The notes beneath the pieces were generated by a model. It was not told where the DNA came from and searched no databases. It saw nothing but the letters and a program-made list of their open reading frames with translations. A stretch of 64,000 bases of DNA from UBA10438 sp964432155 (GTDB lineage: Bacteria > Bacteroidota > Ignavibacteria > Kapaibacteriales > Kapaibacteriaceae): positions 186,001 through 250,000 of the forward strand of contig CAYSMF010000001.1 in assembly GCA_964432155.1 (NCBI GenBank). The letters are read 5' to 3'. Position numbers and translations under genes: made by a program. Shown piece by piece: positions 18,129 through 27,353 of the stretch. The number at the start of each line of letters is the position of its first letter. Position 1 is the first letter of the stretch.

Positions 18129-18727
18129 TGGTACAGACCCTGCGAGAAGATGAAGTCACGAACAGCCTTCACCGTGAGATAGTTGATACTCATCCCTGCC
18201 GCTACACGCTGCCGAATCTCTGTTGACGATAGCTCGAGGAGTGGCGCTGTAATCCAAAGTGGAGCATTCCCATCTACCGTGAGATTTTCCGAAATGCGCT
18301 GCTCCATCTCTGGGGTCAAGAGGAAGGGGCGACGCACGATACAGAGCTGTGCCTCACGGCAAATTGATTGCCACTCTCTCCAGCGCACAAACTCAATCGC
18401 TTGATCACTCCCGATGAGTAATGAGACGGATGCTTCGGGATTCTGTGCCTGAATCGTACGGATCGTATCAATAGTATACGACACACCTCCGCGCTTGATC
18501 TCGATGTCGCTTGCCGAAAAACGTGGGTGTTGTGCAATTGCTAGCTCGACCATCGCAAGGCGATGTTCCGCTGATGCGAGATTTGCGTCGTTGATCTTGA
18601 ATGGCGACTGCGCAGCGGGCACAAAGATGCATCGATCGAGTGCGACCTGATCGCAGAAGCGATCTGCAATGATCAGGTGGGCAATGTGAATGGGATTGAA
18701 GGATCCGCCGATGATGCCAATACGCAT
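18125..18727 (-). CDS. nadD: Nicotinate-nucleotide adenylyltransferase
   Basis: 200 residues. The N-terminus MRIGIIGGSFNPIHIAHL carries the nucleotidyltransferase GGxFxPxHxxH motif, and the C-terminal SSTEIRQRV is the ISSTxIR signature. The enzyme joins nicotinate mononucleotide to AMP from ATP, giving deamido-NAD in the cytoplasm. It overlaps the permease gene by four bases and lies 13 bases after zupT. NAD metabolism recurs in the window (nnr for repair of hydrated NAD(P)H). Confidence 0.95.
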   Translation of the reverse strand: MRIGIIGGSFNPIHIAHLIIADRFCDQVALDRCIFVPAAQSPFKINDANLASAEHRLAMVELAIAQHPRFSASDIEIKRGGVSYTIDTIRTIQAQNPEASVSLLIGSDQAIEFVRWREWQSICREAQLCIVRRPFLLTPEMEQRISENLTVDGNAPLWITAPLLELSSTEIRQRVAAGMSINYLTVKAVRDFIFSQGLYQ

Positions 18728-18740
18728 GAGTGTCGATGTC

Positions 18741-19562
18741 TCACAAAAACAACAAGAGTGATGCTGCCATCACGGCCATACCTGCAACAAGACCATAGAC
18801 GCTTAGATGGTGCTCGCCATACTCGCGTGAAGCAGGAAGGAGTTCATCAAGTGAGATAAACACCATCACCCCAGCCACCACACCAAAGAGCACGCCCATC
18901 ACTGTTGGCCCCATAAAGGGCATGAGCAATAGATACCCAATGATAGCTCCTACGGGTTCGGCTAAGCCGGATAGGAATGACCATAGGAACGCCTTCTTTC
19001 GGTTGCCGGTGGCAAAGTACACAGGAACACTCACAGCAATCCCTTCCGGGATATTGTGAATGGCGATTGCAATGGCGATGGCAAGACCAAGACGCGGATC
19101 TTCGATAGCGCTCACAAACGTCGCTAGACCCTCTGGAAAATTGTGAATCCCAATCGCCAGCGCTGTTACTAGACCGATGCGAAGTAGTCGGTTGCGACGC
19201 TTATACTCCTCGCCACGCACGGGATCATCGAGAACCTCTACACTCATATTCTCGTGCGGGTTCTCATACGATGGCACGAGCCGGTCGATGATACCGATGA
19301 TGACGATCCCCAGGAAGAACGATGCAACGGCATAGATCCTACCCTCGGTAGAACCATACACTGTTGACAACGCAGAGATAGACTTCGTGAGAATCTCGAC
19401 GAAGGAAACGTAGATCATCACTCCGGCAGAAAAGCCGAGTGCGATAGCAAGAAACCGAGTATTTGTACGCTGCGTGAAAAACGCCATTGCCGAACCAACG
19501 CCTGTCGCAAGACCCGCAAAGAGCGTCAGTGCAAAGGCGTAGCCGACAACGTGGATGTCCAT
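18741..19562 (-). CDS. zupT: ZIP-family divalent metal transporter, ZupT-like
   Basis: 273 residues with about eight hydrophobic helices. The two metal-binding helices carry HNFPEGLATF and HNIPEGIAVSVP, the ZIP signature, and the cytoplasmic loop between helices three and four is charged. ZupT proteins import zinc, iron and other divalent cations across the inner membrane. The ATG directly abuts the nuoF stop (TAA-ATG), so it is likely translated from the nuoF transcript. Metal preference cannot be read from sequence. Confidence 0.92.
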   Translation of the reverse strand: MDIHVVGYAFALTLFAGLATGVGSAMAFFTQRTNTRFLAIALGFSAGVMIYVSFVEILTKSISALSTVYGSTEGRIYAVASFFLGIVIIGIIDRLVPSYENPHENMSVEVLDDPVRGEEYKRRNRLLRIGLVTALAIGIHNFPEGLATFVSAIEDPRLGLAIAIAIAIHNIPEGIAVSVPVYFATGNRKKAFLWSFLSGLAEPVGAIIGYLLLMPFMGPTVMGVLFGVVAGVMVFISLDELLPASREYGEHHLSVYGLVAGMAVMAASLLLFL

Positions 19563-20894
19563 TTAGGAGATCGTTTTAACCAGCGTAGATGCAGTGGCAC
19601 GGCGGCCGTGCACAACATTCAGCGACACGAATGAACGCTGCTGACGGCAGCGGGCTTCGAATTCCGAGCGGAACTTCTCGATAAAGCCCTTCACTGGCCA
19701 TGCAGCCGCATCGCCAAGTGCGCAGATCGTGTTACCCTCGATGTTTGAGGCAACGTTGTACAGGAGGTCGATGTCTGATGACGTTGCGTCACCGTGCTCG
19801 ATTCGATGCAGCACCTTCTCCATCCAACCGCAACCTTCGCGGCACGGCGTGCACTGTCCGCACGACTCGTGATGATAAAAGCGCGCAATACGGAGCGTTA
19901 CCGCGACGATGTCCGTATCCTCGTCCATAACCATAATGCCGGCTGTTCCGATGTGCGTACCAAGCTTCTTGAGTGACTCCTCATCCATCCGGACGCCCTC
20001 AATTTCGTCACCGCGAAGCGGCGGCATTGACGATCCACCTGGGATCACAGCCTTTACACGCTTTCCACCCGGAACACCACCACACACGGTATTAATGATT
20101 TCTGAAAGCGGCGTACCCGTCGGGAGTTCATACACCCCTGGCTTGTTTACATGACCACTGACGCCAAACAGAATCGTACCAGCGTGCCCTTCAGCACCGA
20201 TCTTGCTATATACTTCAGCTCCCATAGTAAGGATTGGCGGCACTGTCGCGATGGTCTCGACATTGTTGATGGTCGTTGGCATACCCCACAAACCCTTGTT
20301 CGCTGGGAACGGCGGCTTGTAGCGTGGATACGCACGGTCGCCTTCAAGAGAGTTCATCAGCGATGTTTCTTCACCACAGATGTACGCACCTGCGCCCTTG
20401 TGCACGACGATGTCGATGGTGTAGTCACCGCCGAACGTTTCTTTCATGCGCGCGCCGATGAGCCCCTTTGCATATGCCTCATCAACGGCATCTTGCATGA
20501 GGTCAACCCACTTGTGGTACTCGCCACGGATGTAAATGAACGCCTTCGAGATGCCCATGGCATAGCCGGCAATCAGAATGCCTTCGATGAGCTGATGAGG
20601 ATTCTGTTCGAAGATCTGACGATCCTTGAACGAGCCCGGCTCAGATTCGTCGCCATTGATTGCGAGATACTTTGGCTTGTCGTTGCCCTTCGGCATGAAG
20701 GACCACTTCAGCCCTGTTGGGAAGCAAGCACCACCGCGACCACGCAGGCCCGACTTTTTCACTTCGTCGATCACCTGATCTGGAGTCATCGCAAGAGCCT
20801 TACGATAGGCTCCATATCCACCATTGGCAAGATAAACGTCTGCCTTGTGGAGATCCTTGATCTGCGGAAGAACGATGTGAGGTACCGTGTACAT
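19563..20894 (-). CDS. nuoF: NADH-quinone oxidoreductase subunit F
   Basis: 443 residues, full length for NuoF. GLRGRGGACFPTGLKW is the NADH/FMN binding loop, GAGAYICGEETSL continues the FMN site, and SCGQCTPCREG plus a downstream Cys in NTICALGD bind the N3 [4Fe-4S] cluster. It takes electrons from NADH into complex I on the cytoplasmic side. No other nuo gene is in the window: upstream is a thiolase, downstream zupT. The last 25 residues extend beyond the usual end. A TAnnTTTG element at 20929-20936 suggests its own promoter. Confidence 0.95.
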   Translation of the reverse strand: MYTVPHIVLPQIKDLHKADVYLANGGYGAYRKALAMTPDQVIDEVKKSGLRGRGGACFPTGLKWSFMPKGNDKPKYLAINGDESEPGSFKDRQIFEQNPHQLIEGILIAGYAMGISKAFIYIRGEYHKWVDLMQDAVDEAYAKGLIGARMKETFGGDYTIDIVVHKGAGAYICGEETSLMNSLEGDRAYPRYKPPFPANKGLWGMPTTINNVETIATVPPILTMGAEVYSKIGAEGHAGTILFGVSGHVNKPGVYELPTGTPLSEIINTVCGGVPGGKRVKAVIPGGSSMPPLRGDEIEGVRMDEESLKKLGTHIGTAGIMVMDEDTDIVAVTLRIARFYHHESCGQCTPCREGCGWMEKVLHRIEHGDATSSDIDLLYNVASNIEGNTICALGDAAAWPVKGFIEKFRSEFEARCRQQRSFVSLNVVHGRRATASTLVKTIS

Positions 20895-20928
20895 GCAATT
20901 CCCTAACCGTTGAGTGGATTGTCCAGAG

Positions 20929-20936
20929 CAAATATA
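20929..20936 (-). promoter_or_regulatory. Candidate -7 element upstream of nuoF
   Basis: On the minus strand the sequence is TATATTTG, a perfect TAnnTTTG, 34 bases before the nuoF ATG and just after the thiolase stop. No clear TTTG is visible 19 bases further upstream, so the call is tentative. Confidence 0.4.
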
Positions 20937-20964
20937 GGAGTTTCAGCGTCTCAGTTCGTGGCCG

Positions 20965-22182
20965 TTAGACGGACTCGATCACGATGCCAAGACCTTGTCC
21001 AACACCGATACACAACGCAGCTGCGCCGTAGCGGACGTTTCGACGGCGCATTTCGCGTGCGAGATGCCCCACAATTCGTCCACCACTCATACCCAATGGA
21101 TGCCCGATTGCGATCGCGCCACCGTTCACGTTGACACGTTCCTGATCGAGTCCGAGCTCGCGTACACACGCGAGCGCCTGAGCCGCAAACGCTTCGTTGA
21201 TCTCTACTAACCCGAGATCCGACACAGAAATTCCACTTCGTTCGCACGCCTTGGTGATCGCCCCAACAGGTCCAATACCCATGATGCGAGGGTCGACACC
21301 CACCGCAGCCGACGCATGCACGCGAGCAATCACGCGATCACGCAGATGAGGCTGACGTTCAAGAGCAGCGTCGCTGACCAGGAGCATAGCAGCGGCACCA
21401 TCGTTCAGCGCCGAGGAGTTTCCGGCTGTTACGGTGCCACCGTTGCGGAATGCAGCCTTGAGTGTCGATAGTTGCGCAACCGATGTTTCTGCACGGGGCA
21501 TCTCATCGCGATCAACAATTGTTGGATCACCCTTGCGCTGCGGAATCACCACTGGGACGATTTCGTCAGCAAACGCTCCGGCTGCATGACCAGCGACAGC
21601 GCGCTGGTGTGATTGCACGGCAAAGGCATCTTGATCTTCACGCGAAATGTTCCAACGTTCTGCGATGTTCTCGGCCGTCTCCCCCATCGATTCGAGTGGG
21701 AACATCTTTTCCATTGCAGGATTCGGATACCGCCACCCGAGTGCTGTATCGTAGACCGTGACATTACCGAACATAGCTGCACCAGAGACATTCTTCGGCA
21801 TGCTGTATGGTGCGCGCGTCATGCTCTCGACGCCACCGGCAACGATAATGTCAGCTTCGTTCGAACGAATTGCACGAGCCCCCTGAATGATCGCCTCGAG
21901 AGACGATGCACAGAGACGGTTAACCGTTACTCCAGGTACAGCGTGCGGCAGACCAGCCAGCAAGCCAGCCATGCGGGCAATGTTGCGGTTATCCTCGCCG
22001 GCTTGATTCGCGCAGCCGAGAATCACGTCGTCAATCTGCGCTGCGTCGACGCCCGAGCGCGTGATAAGCTCACGGATAACATGGGCAGCAAGATCATCCG
22101 GACGGACACTGCGAAGTGCACCGCCGTATTTACCCACTGGCGTACGAATTGGGTCGACGATGTAGACGGGTTTCATGCTCAT
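20965..22182 (-). CDS. Thiolase (acetyl-CoA C-acyltransferase family)
   Basis: 405 residues. The acyl-accepting Cys is in NRLCASSLEA, the proton-transfer His in GGAIAIGHPLGMSGGR and the second catalytic Cys in AALCIGVGQG. Thiolases condense or cleave acyl-CoAs. The segment VILGCANQAGEDNRNIAR resembles 3-oxoadipyl-CoA and fatty-acid degradation thiolases more than biosynthetic acetoacetyl-CoA thiolases, but exact chain preference is uncertain. The ATG at 22182 overlaps the valS stop (ATGA); ATG 22176 is an alternative. No other beta-oxidation gene is adjacent. Confidence 0.92.
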   Translation of the reverse strand: MSMKPVYIVDPIRTPVGKYGGALRSVRPDDLAAHVIRELITRSGVDAAQIDDVILGCANQAGEDNRNIARMAGLLAGLPHAVPGVTVNRLCASSLEAIIQGARAIRSNEADIIVAGGVESMTRAPYSMPKNVSGAAMFGNVTVYDTALGWRYPNPAMEKMFPLESMGETAENIAERWNISREDQDAFAVQSHQRAVAGHAAGAFADEIVPVVIPQRKGDPTIVDRDEMPRAETSVAQLSTLKAAFRNGGTVTAGNSSALNDGAAAMLLVSDAALERQPHLRDRVIARVHASAAVGVDPRIMGIGPVGAITKACERSGISVSDLGLVEINEAFAAQALACVRELGLDQERVNVNGGAIAIGHPLGMSGGRIVGHLAREMRRRNVRYGAAALCIGVGQGLGIVIESV

Positions 22183-24875
22183 AGGGATGCAAGGTTACGT
22201 GTGATTTTCTCGAGGGCATCAGACCAATCGTGCAGCTTCTGCCGTTCAGCTTGCACAACTTCTGGTTTTGCATTCTCGACAAACGATGCATTCGACAGTT
22301 TCTTCTCGACACCAGCGATCGCACCGCGAAGCCGCTCGGACTCTTTCGTCAGTCGTGTACGCTCTTTTTCGAGATCGATCTTGCCCTCGACGATCAAGTA
22401 GATTTCAATGCCACGGACGACATCGGCGACCGATCCACTAGGCTTTGGAAGATTGCTACCAACGACAATCTCTGCGCAACGACCAAGCGAGCGAATGATT
22501 TCGATTTGCTCATTGACGAAGTCGACCATTGCCTCTGGAACCGACAAATGCACGTCGAGACGTTCGCCAGGTGGAATCACCATTTCCGCGCGCTGACGTC
22601 GAATGCCCTCAACAACATTTTGCAGCAGCTCAAACTGTTCTTCGATACCAGCGTTGATCGCTGATGCTGATGGTTGCGTGAGTGGAAGTGTCGACAGTGA
22701 CTCTTCGCGGGTGCGATTGTAGAGACCGTGCCATAGTTCCTCGGTTAGGTACGGCATCACCGGATGCAGCAGCTGGAGCGTACCCTCAATGATAGCGTAT
22801 GCGTGATCCATCATCGCAATGCGATGCGAAGCCGACGTTGTACGCGCAAACTGCACCTTCACAACCTCGACATACCAATCGCAGAAGTCACGCCAGATGA
22901 ATTCGTAGAGCATCTTGGCGTATTCCGTGATGCGATACGAAGCAAGAGCCTCCGATGCATCGCGCAGTGTTGTTGCATATCGTGAAGCGATCCATGCATC
23001 AGCTGTCGACAGTTGATACGATGCAGTATCAGCTTCGACTTCGCTTATCTCGGCACGCTTCATCTGCAGAAAGCGACACGCGTTCCAGACCTTGTTCGCG
23101 AAGTTGCGACCAAGCTCCATTGATGGGATGTCTTGCGTTTTCTCATCGATATCGAGACGAACGTCGGAGCCCAATGGAGCGAGATAGATCATCGTGAAGC
23201 GCACAGCATCTGAGCCGTACTTACTGATAATCTCGAGCGGATCAGGCGAGTTTCCGAGTGACTTCGAGAGCTTACGTCCCTTGACATCGCGGATAATCGA
23301 CGTGAAGTACACATCCTTGAACGGAACAACACCACGGAACTTCAGTGTTGCCATGATCATGCGCGCAACCCAGAAGAAGATGATGTCGGGACCAGTCACA
23401 AGAAGCTGCGTCGGCAGATAATACCGCATCAACGCCTCGCTCTGCGAGTCAGTTGTGTGCAAGAGCGGTCCACGCCACTGCATTGTGGTCATTGGCCACA
23501 GCCATGACGAGAACCACGTATCGAGAACATCAGGATCCTGGTGCAGCGGTACCGATGCATCGACTCCCAATTTTTCGCGTGCGTGCTGTTCGTTTTGTGC
23601 AGCCGTGAATCGACCATCCTCGGTGTAGTACACAGGAATACGATGTCCCCACCACAGCTGGCGCGAAATACACCAGTCGCGAATGTTGGACATCCAATGC
23701 TCATACGTCCGCACCCAGTGCTCTGGGTGAATCTTGATGTCGCCATTCTTCACTGCAGCGAGAGCCGGTGCTGCAAGCGGCTCCATGCGCACGAACCATT
23801 GATCACTCAGGTATGGTTCGACTACCTCACCACCGCGTTCGCTAAAGCCAACGTTGTGGGTGTAGTCATCCTTTGCTTCGAGGAGTTCTGCTTCTTCAAG
23901 TGCTTGCACAACGCGCTTGCGCGCGACGAATCGATCGAGACCTGCATACTCGCCAGCAAGCTCTGTGAGTGTTGCGTCGGCTGCGATACACGATGGCATC
24001 GAAAGACCGTGACGCAGACCGATTTCGAAGTCATTCGGGTCGTGTGCTGGTGTGATCTTCACGCAACCCGTACCAAACTCAGGATCTGCGTAGTCATCGG
24101 CAATGATCGGAACACGCTGTCCGCCTAGTGGCACGATCACGTGCTTTCCAATCAGTGCGGCATAGCGCTCGTCGCGCGGATTCACCGCAACGGCAACGTC
24201 AGCGAAGATCGTCTCAGGGCGTACGGTAGCAACCAGTAGCGTTCCCGATCCATCTTCAAGGTGGTATCGCAAGGTGTACAGATGCTCTTTGACCTGTTTA
24301 AACGTCACCTCTTCATCACTAAGCGCACTCTGAGCAACTGGCGACCAGTTTATAATGCGCTTTCCACGATAGATCAATCCTTCGTCGAACAGCTGAATGA
24401 ACACATCCCGGACTGCCTCGGAGGCTGATGGGTCCATCGTGAACAACGTCCGATCCCAGTCACAGGACACACCCAAGGTGCGAAGCTGGTTCAGGATGAT
24501 CCCGCCATACTTCTCCTTCCATTCCCACGTCTTCTCAACAAAGGCTTCACGACCGATGTCGTGTCGGGAAACGCCGGCCTTCTTAAGTTCTTGTTCTACC
24601 TTCGTTTGTGTGGCAATTCCCGCGTGATCCAGACCCGGGAACCAACATGATTCCTTGCCCTGAATGCGGGCCCAGCGGATGTAAATGTCTTGAAGCGTGT
24701 TGTTGAGCACGTGGCCAAAATGCAGGATGCCCGTCACGTTAGGGGGCGGCATGACAATCGAATAGGCCTCCTTCGATGAGGGGGCTGACCCATAGATTCC
24801 GAGGTCCTGCCACGTCTGATACCAGCGCTGTTCTGAGTCGGACGGACTATACGATTTGTCGAGTTGCGTTGACAT
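22179..24875 (-). CDS. valS: Valyl-tRNA synthetase
   Basis: 898 residues, normal length. The class I HIGH motif appears as HFGH in ILHFGHVLNN, and KMSKS as KLSKS in GRKLSKSLGN. The editing (CP1) domain and a C-terminal coiled-coil arm rich in Glu/Lys (last 70 residues) are present. It charges tRNA-Val. The gene heads the minus-strand run valS-thiolase; a TAnnTTTG-like element lies upstream at 24913-24920. Confidence 0.97.
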   Translation of the reverse strand: MSTQLDKSYSPSDSEQRWYQTWQDLGIYGSAPSSKEAYSIVMPPPNVTGILHFGHVLNNTLQDIYIRWARIQGKESCWFPGLDHAGIATQTKVEQELKKAGVSRHDIGREAFVEKTWEWKEKYGGIILNQLRTLGVSCDWDRTLFTMDPSASEAVRDVFIQLFDEGLIYRGKRIINWSPVAQSALSDEEVTFKQVKEHLYTLRYHLEDGSGTLLVATVRPETIFADVAVAVNPRDERYAALIGKHVIVPLGGQRVPIIADDYADPEFGTGCVKITPAHDPNDFEIGLRHGLSMPSCIAADATLTELAGEYAGLDRFVARKRVVQALEEAELLEAKDDYTHNVGFSERGGEVVEPYLSDQWFVRMEPLAAPALAAVKNGDIKIHPEHWVRTYEHWMSNIRDWCISRQLWWGHRIPVYYTEDGRFTAAQNEQHAREKLGVDASVPLHQDPDVLDTWFSSWLWPMTTMQWRGPLLHTTDSQSEALMRYYLPTQLLVTGPDIIFFWVARMIMATLKFRGVVPFKDVYFTSIIRDVKGRKLSKSLGNSPDPLEIISKYGSDAVRFTMIYLAPLGSDVRLDIDEKTQDIPSMELGRNFANKVWNACRFLQMKRAEISEVEADTASYQLSTADAWIASRYATTLRDASEALASYRITEYAKMLYEFIWRDFCDWYVEVVKVQFARTTSASHRIAMMDHAYAIIEGTLQLLHPVMPYLTEELWHGLYNRTREESLSTLPLTQPSASAINAGIEEQFELLQNVVEGIRRQRAEMVIPPGERLDVHLSVPEAMVDFVNEQIEIIRSLGRCAEIVVGSNLPKPSGSVADVVRGIEIYLIVEGKIDLEKERTRLTKESERLRGAIAGVEKKLSNASFVENAKPEVVQAERQKLHDWSDALEKITRNLASL

Positions 24876-24912
24876 AGGGGCCTGAAGGCATGAAAATGCT
24901 GTTACAATGGCA

Positions 24913-24920
24913 CAAAGATA
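24913..24920 (-). promoter_or_regulatory. Candidate -7 element upstream of valS
   Basis: TATCTTTG on the minus strand, 37 bases before the valS ATG, fits TAnnTTTG. A -33 TTTG is not evident at the expected distance. Confidence 0.4.
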
Positions 24921-24963
24921 GCGAGTTGAGCCACAGACGTGACCCTAGAATCATCCGAACCCC

Positions 24964-24971
24964 TATATTTG
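24964..24971 (+). promoter_or_regulatory. Candidate -7 element for the coiled-coil lipoprotein operon
   Basis: TATATTTG on the plus strand, 86 bases upstream of the ATG at 25058, in the 182-base valS/lipoprotein divergent spacer. No matching TTTG is visible 19 bases upstream. The rest of the spacer holds no recognisable feature. Confidence 0.4.
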
Positions 24972-25057
24972 CAAGAACATTGTGCACTTGTCTACCCCTC
25001 GTGATGGCTAGCCGTGCAATGCATAGGAATTGACGTAGCAATACTTACGGAGGATCT

Positions 25058-25393
25058 ATGAAGCAACGACACAGTGTCGCCATGGCCCTGGCTGCCATCG
25101 GTACGGCGCTCACGATGACGTCGTGCTGCAACATCAGCGACGAGCAGTTGACGAAGATTCGTCAGCTTCGCGCTGAGGAAAAGCAACTCACGGCGGATAT
25201 CCAGAAGGCCGAAACGGACCGTTCGAAGATCCAGGCAGAGCTCAGCTCGCGCCAGGGCGAGGTTCGTAAGTGCAATGAGCGCTTGTCATTCGTGCAGGAT
25301 AAGAAGTCAAAGTGGCCGAATGTGTGGCAGAACTGGGACCCAACGGTACCAGTCGAAGAGCCAGCAGCCGCAACTCCAAAGAAGAAGAAGTAA
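25058..25393 (+). CDS. Small coiled-coil lipoprotein
   Basis: 111 residues; GGAGGA at 25049-25054 gives a strong ribosome binding site. The signal peptide ends in a lipobox-like LTMTSC-C, so the mature protein should be lipid-anchored in the envelope. Residues 30-85 are a continuous charged heptad-like coiled coil, then a Pro/Ala-rich tail ending in five lysines. The coiled coil shares ADIxKAExD and KCN with the next gene, differing by exactly seven residues between them. Function unknown; likely an envelope structural partner of the LysM protein 20 bases downstream. Confidence 0.82.
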   Translation: MKQRHSVAMALAAIGTALTMTSCCNISDEQLTKIRQLRAEEKQLTADIQKAETDRSKIQAELSSRQGEVRKCNERLSFVQDKKSKWPNVWQNWDPTVPVEEPAAATPKKKK

Positions 25394-25413
25394 TCAACGA
25401 AAGGACTATACCC

Positions 25414-26241
25414 ATGAAACACCTTCTGATTATTGCCCTCTTCGTTGGTTCGTTTGCATCTGCTCTCGCGCAGGATCCACCTCCGCCAGCTAGCAAGCCA
25501 GACGAAGAGCTCAAGTGCAAGGAAGCTGATGCTCGCATCAAGCAGTTCAGCGACCAAAACGCAACCCTCAAGGCCAAGCTCGACGCAGTGAAGGCCGACA
25601 TTTCCAAGGCAGAAAGCGATCTTGCTACTGCAGTGACATCACTCAAGAAGTGCAACGACGATATCTATGCTCTCGTTGGCGCAACGGAGGCGGACGTCAA
25701 TGCATTCCGTCAACGCCTTGGTCAGCTTGAAGGTCGTGTTCGCGAACTTCAGCGTCTTTCACAAGAGCAACTCATCGCGCGTCAAGGCGATGTTCGCTCC
25801 GCTGATCGCGACCTGAACGCACTGGCGCAAGAGCAACTCGCTGTGCTGCCAGAGTTCTATGACCGTATTACAGCGCTACATAACGACATTCAGCGCCTGT
25901 ACATCAAGAACCCAGAGAAGAACTACGTTGTCGGTACGTGGGCAGAAAACCGCGACTGTCTCTGGAACATTGCCGGTCGCTCAGAGATCTATTCGGATCC
26001 GATGTTGTGGCCACGCATCTGGCAAGCGAACATCGACCAGATTAAGAACCCTGACATCATCCAGCCAGGTTGGACGCTTAAGGTTCCTGCCAATGCTCCG
26101 CTTAACGATGATGAAAAGCGTGCAGAGCGCGTGTACTGGCGCAAGAAGCGTCAAGCCGCGGCAGCAGCAGCTGCTGCTGAGCAAGCACCGGCAGCCCCAA
26201 CAACTGCTCCTGCAGGCAAGAAGTCTGAAGCTGGCAACTAA
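25414..26241 (+). CDS. Secreted coiled-coil protein with LysM-like domain
   Basis: 275 residues from ATG 25414 (AAGGA nine bases upstream); the open frame extends to 25312 but that part overlaps the lipoprotein gene. MKHLLIIALFVGSFASALA is a signal peptide. Residues 30-160 form a coiled coil, followed by a LysM-like segment from YVVGTWAENRDCLWNIAG to IIQPGWTLKVP, predicted to bind peptidoglycan, and a Lys/Ala-rich tail. It probably bridges the cell wall and, through the coiled coil, the related lipoprotein upstream. A strong terminator follows at 26275. Confidence 0.88.
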   Translation: MKHLLIIALFVGSFASALAQDPPPPASKPDEELKCKEADARIKQFSDQNATLKAKLDAVKADISKAESDLATAVTSLKKCNDDIYALVGATEADVNAFRQRLGQLEGRVRELQRLSQEQLIARQGDVRSADRDLNALAQEQLAVLPEFYDRITALHNDIQRLYIKNPEKNYVVGTWAENRDCLWNIAGRSEIYSDPMLWPRIWQANIDQIKNPDIIQPGWTLKVPANAPLNDDEKRAERVYWRKKRQAAAAAAAAEQAPAAPTTAPAGKKSEAGN

Positions 26242-26274
26242 GGCCTGCTGCGACATGACACGTACGAATGTTAC

Positions 26275-26302
26275 AAGGGCCCGTTGATCGGGCCCTTTTT
26301 TG
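26275..26302 (+). terminator. Intrinsic terminator after the LysM gene
   Basis: AAGGGCCCG and CGGGCCCTT form a nine-bp stem around TTGAT, continuing into a T run. It separates the coiled-coil pair from phoH. Confidence 0.9.
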
Positions 26303-26348
26303 TTGATGTGTATCTTCCGTCTTTGATCACACGTTTCCCCAGCACCAC

Positions 26349-27353
26349 ATGCACATCGTCGAAAAGAAGGTCAAGCTTACCGACATCGACATCATTGAGC
26401 TCCTTGGAGCCAATGAAGCAAATCTTCAGCTCATCGAGAACAAGTTTGATACCGCGATCACTGTACGTGGCGACACAGTCGTGTTGCGCGGCGAACCGAT
26501 CGAAGTCAAAAAGATTGAGCAAATCTTCCAGGAACTGATGCACACACTGAAACGCACTGGTCGGCTTCAGCTTGCCGACGTTTCAATGATTGTGGATCTC
26601 GTTGATGGTGGTCGTTCAGGAGCTATTGTTCCGAGCTCATTGAGTCAAGAAGAGCTCGACTCGGTGATCCTCTGGGGTAAGAAGGAAATGATCCGTGCAC
26701 GTACTCCGCGTCAGATGGAATACTATCGCAAGGTTCGTTCAAACGATCTTGTGTTCTGTGCGGGTCCTGCTGGTACAGGCAAAACCTTTCTAGCTGTTGC
26801 AATGGCCCTGGCCGCACTTCGTGCAAACGAGGTGTCACGCATCATTCTGTCCCGACCAGCAGTCGAAGCGGGCGAATCGCTCGGCTTTCTGCCAGGTGAT
26901 ATCTCCGAGAAGGTTGATCCTTACTTGCGCCCCTTGCTCGATGCATTGAGCGACATGGTCAGTCCAGATAAGCTCAAGAGCATGCTCGAGAAGCGCATTG
27001 TTGAGATCGTCCCATTGGCCTACATGCGTGGACGCACACTCAATAATTCGTTCATCATTCTCGACGAAGCACAAAACGCCACCAAGACGCAGATGAAGAT
27101 GTTCCTCACGCGTCTGGGTCGTAACTCAAAAGCTATCGTTACAGGCGACACAACACAGGTCGACCTGCCGCGCCGTCACGAATCCGGTCTGCTTGATGTC
27201 ACACGCTTGTTTTCAGGCATTCAGGGCATCGACTTCTGTGAATTCGAGAAGAGCGATGTGGTTCGTCACCGGTTGGTAGCCGAAATTGTGGCTGCCTACG
27301 AACGCGAAGCTCAGCAGCGCGAGGCCAAGAGTGAGGAGCAACCGCAAGGATGA
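26349..27353 (+). CDS. phoH: PhoH-like ATPase
   Basis: 334 residues, the usual PhoH length. Residues 1-90 form a small KH-like alpha/beta region; the ATPase has Walker A GPAGTGKTFLA, RPAVEAGESLGFLPGD and the Walker B FIILDEAQNAT. PhoH (YbeZ) proteins are cytoplasmic ATPases linked to RNA metabolism and usually sit beside ybeY; here the neighbour is cdaA, whose ATG overlaps the phoH stop by four bases. The C-terminus is Glu/Gln-rich. No ybeY is in the window. Confidence 0.95.
   Translation: MHIVEKKVKLTDIDIIELLGANEANLQLIENKFDTAITVRGDTVVLRGEPIEVKKIEQIFQELMHTLKRTGRLQLADVSMIVDLVDGGRSGAIVPSSLSQEELDSVILWGKKEMIRARTPRQMEYYRKVRSNDLVFCAGPAGTGKTFLAVAMALAALRANEVSRIILSRPAVEAGESLGFLPGDISEKVDPYLRPLLDALSDMVSPDKLKSMLEKRIVEIVPLAYMRGRTLNNSFIILDEAQNATKTQMKMFLTRLGRNSKAIVTGDTTQVDLPRRHESGLLDVTRLFSGIQGIDFCEFEKSDVVRHRLVAEIVAAYEREAQQREAKSEEQPQG

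Noticed and set aside
20151..20906. 251-residue open frame antisense to nuoF
   Set aside because: NuoF motifs are complete on the minus strand; the antisense frame shows no recognisable motif.
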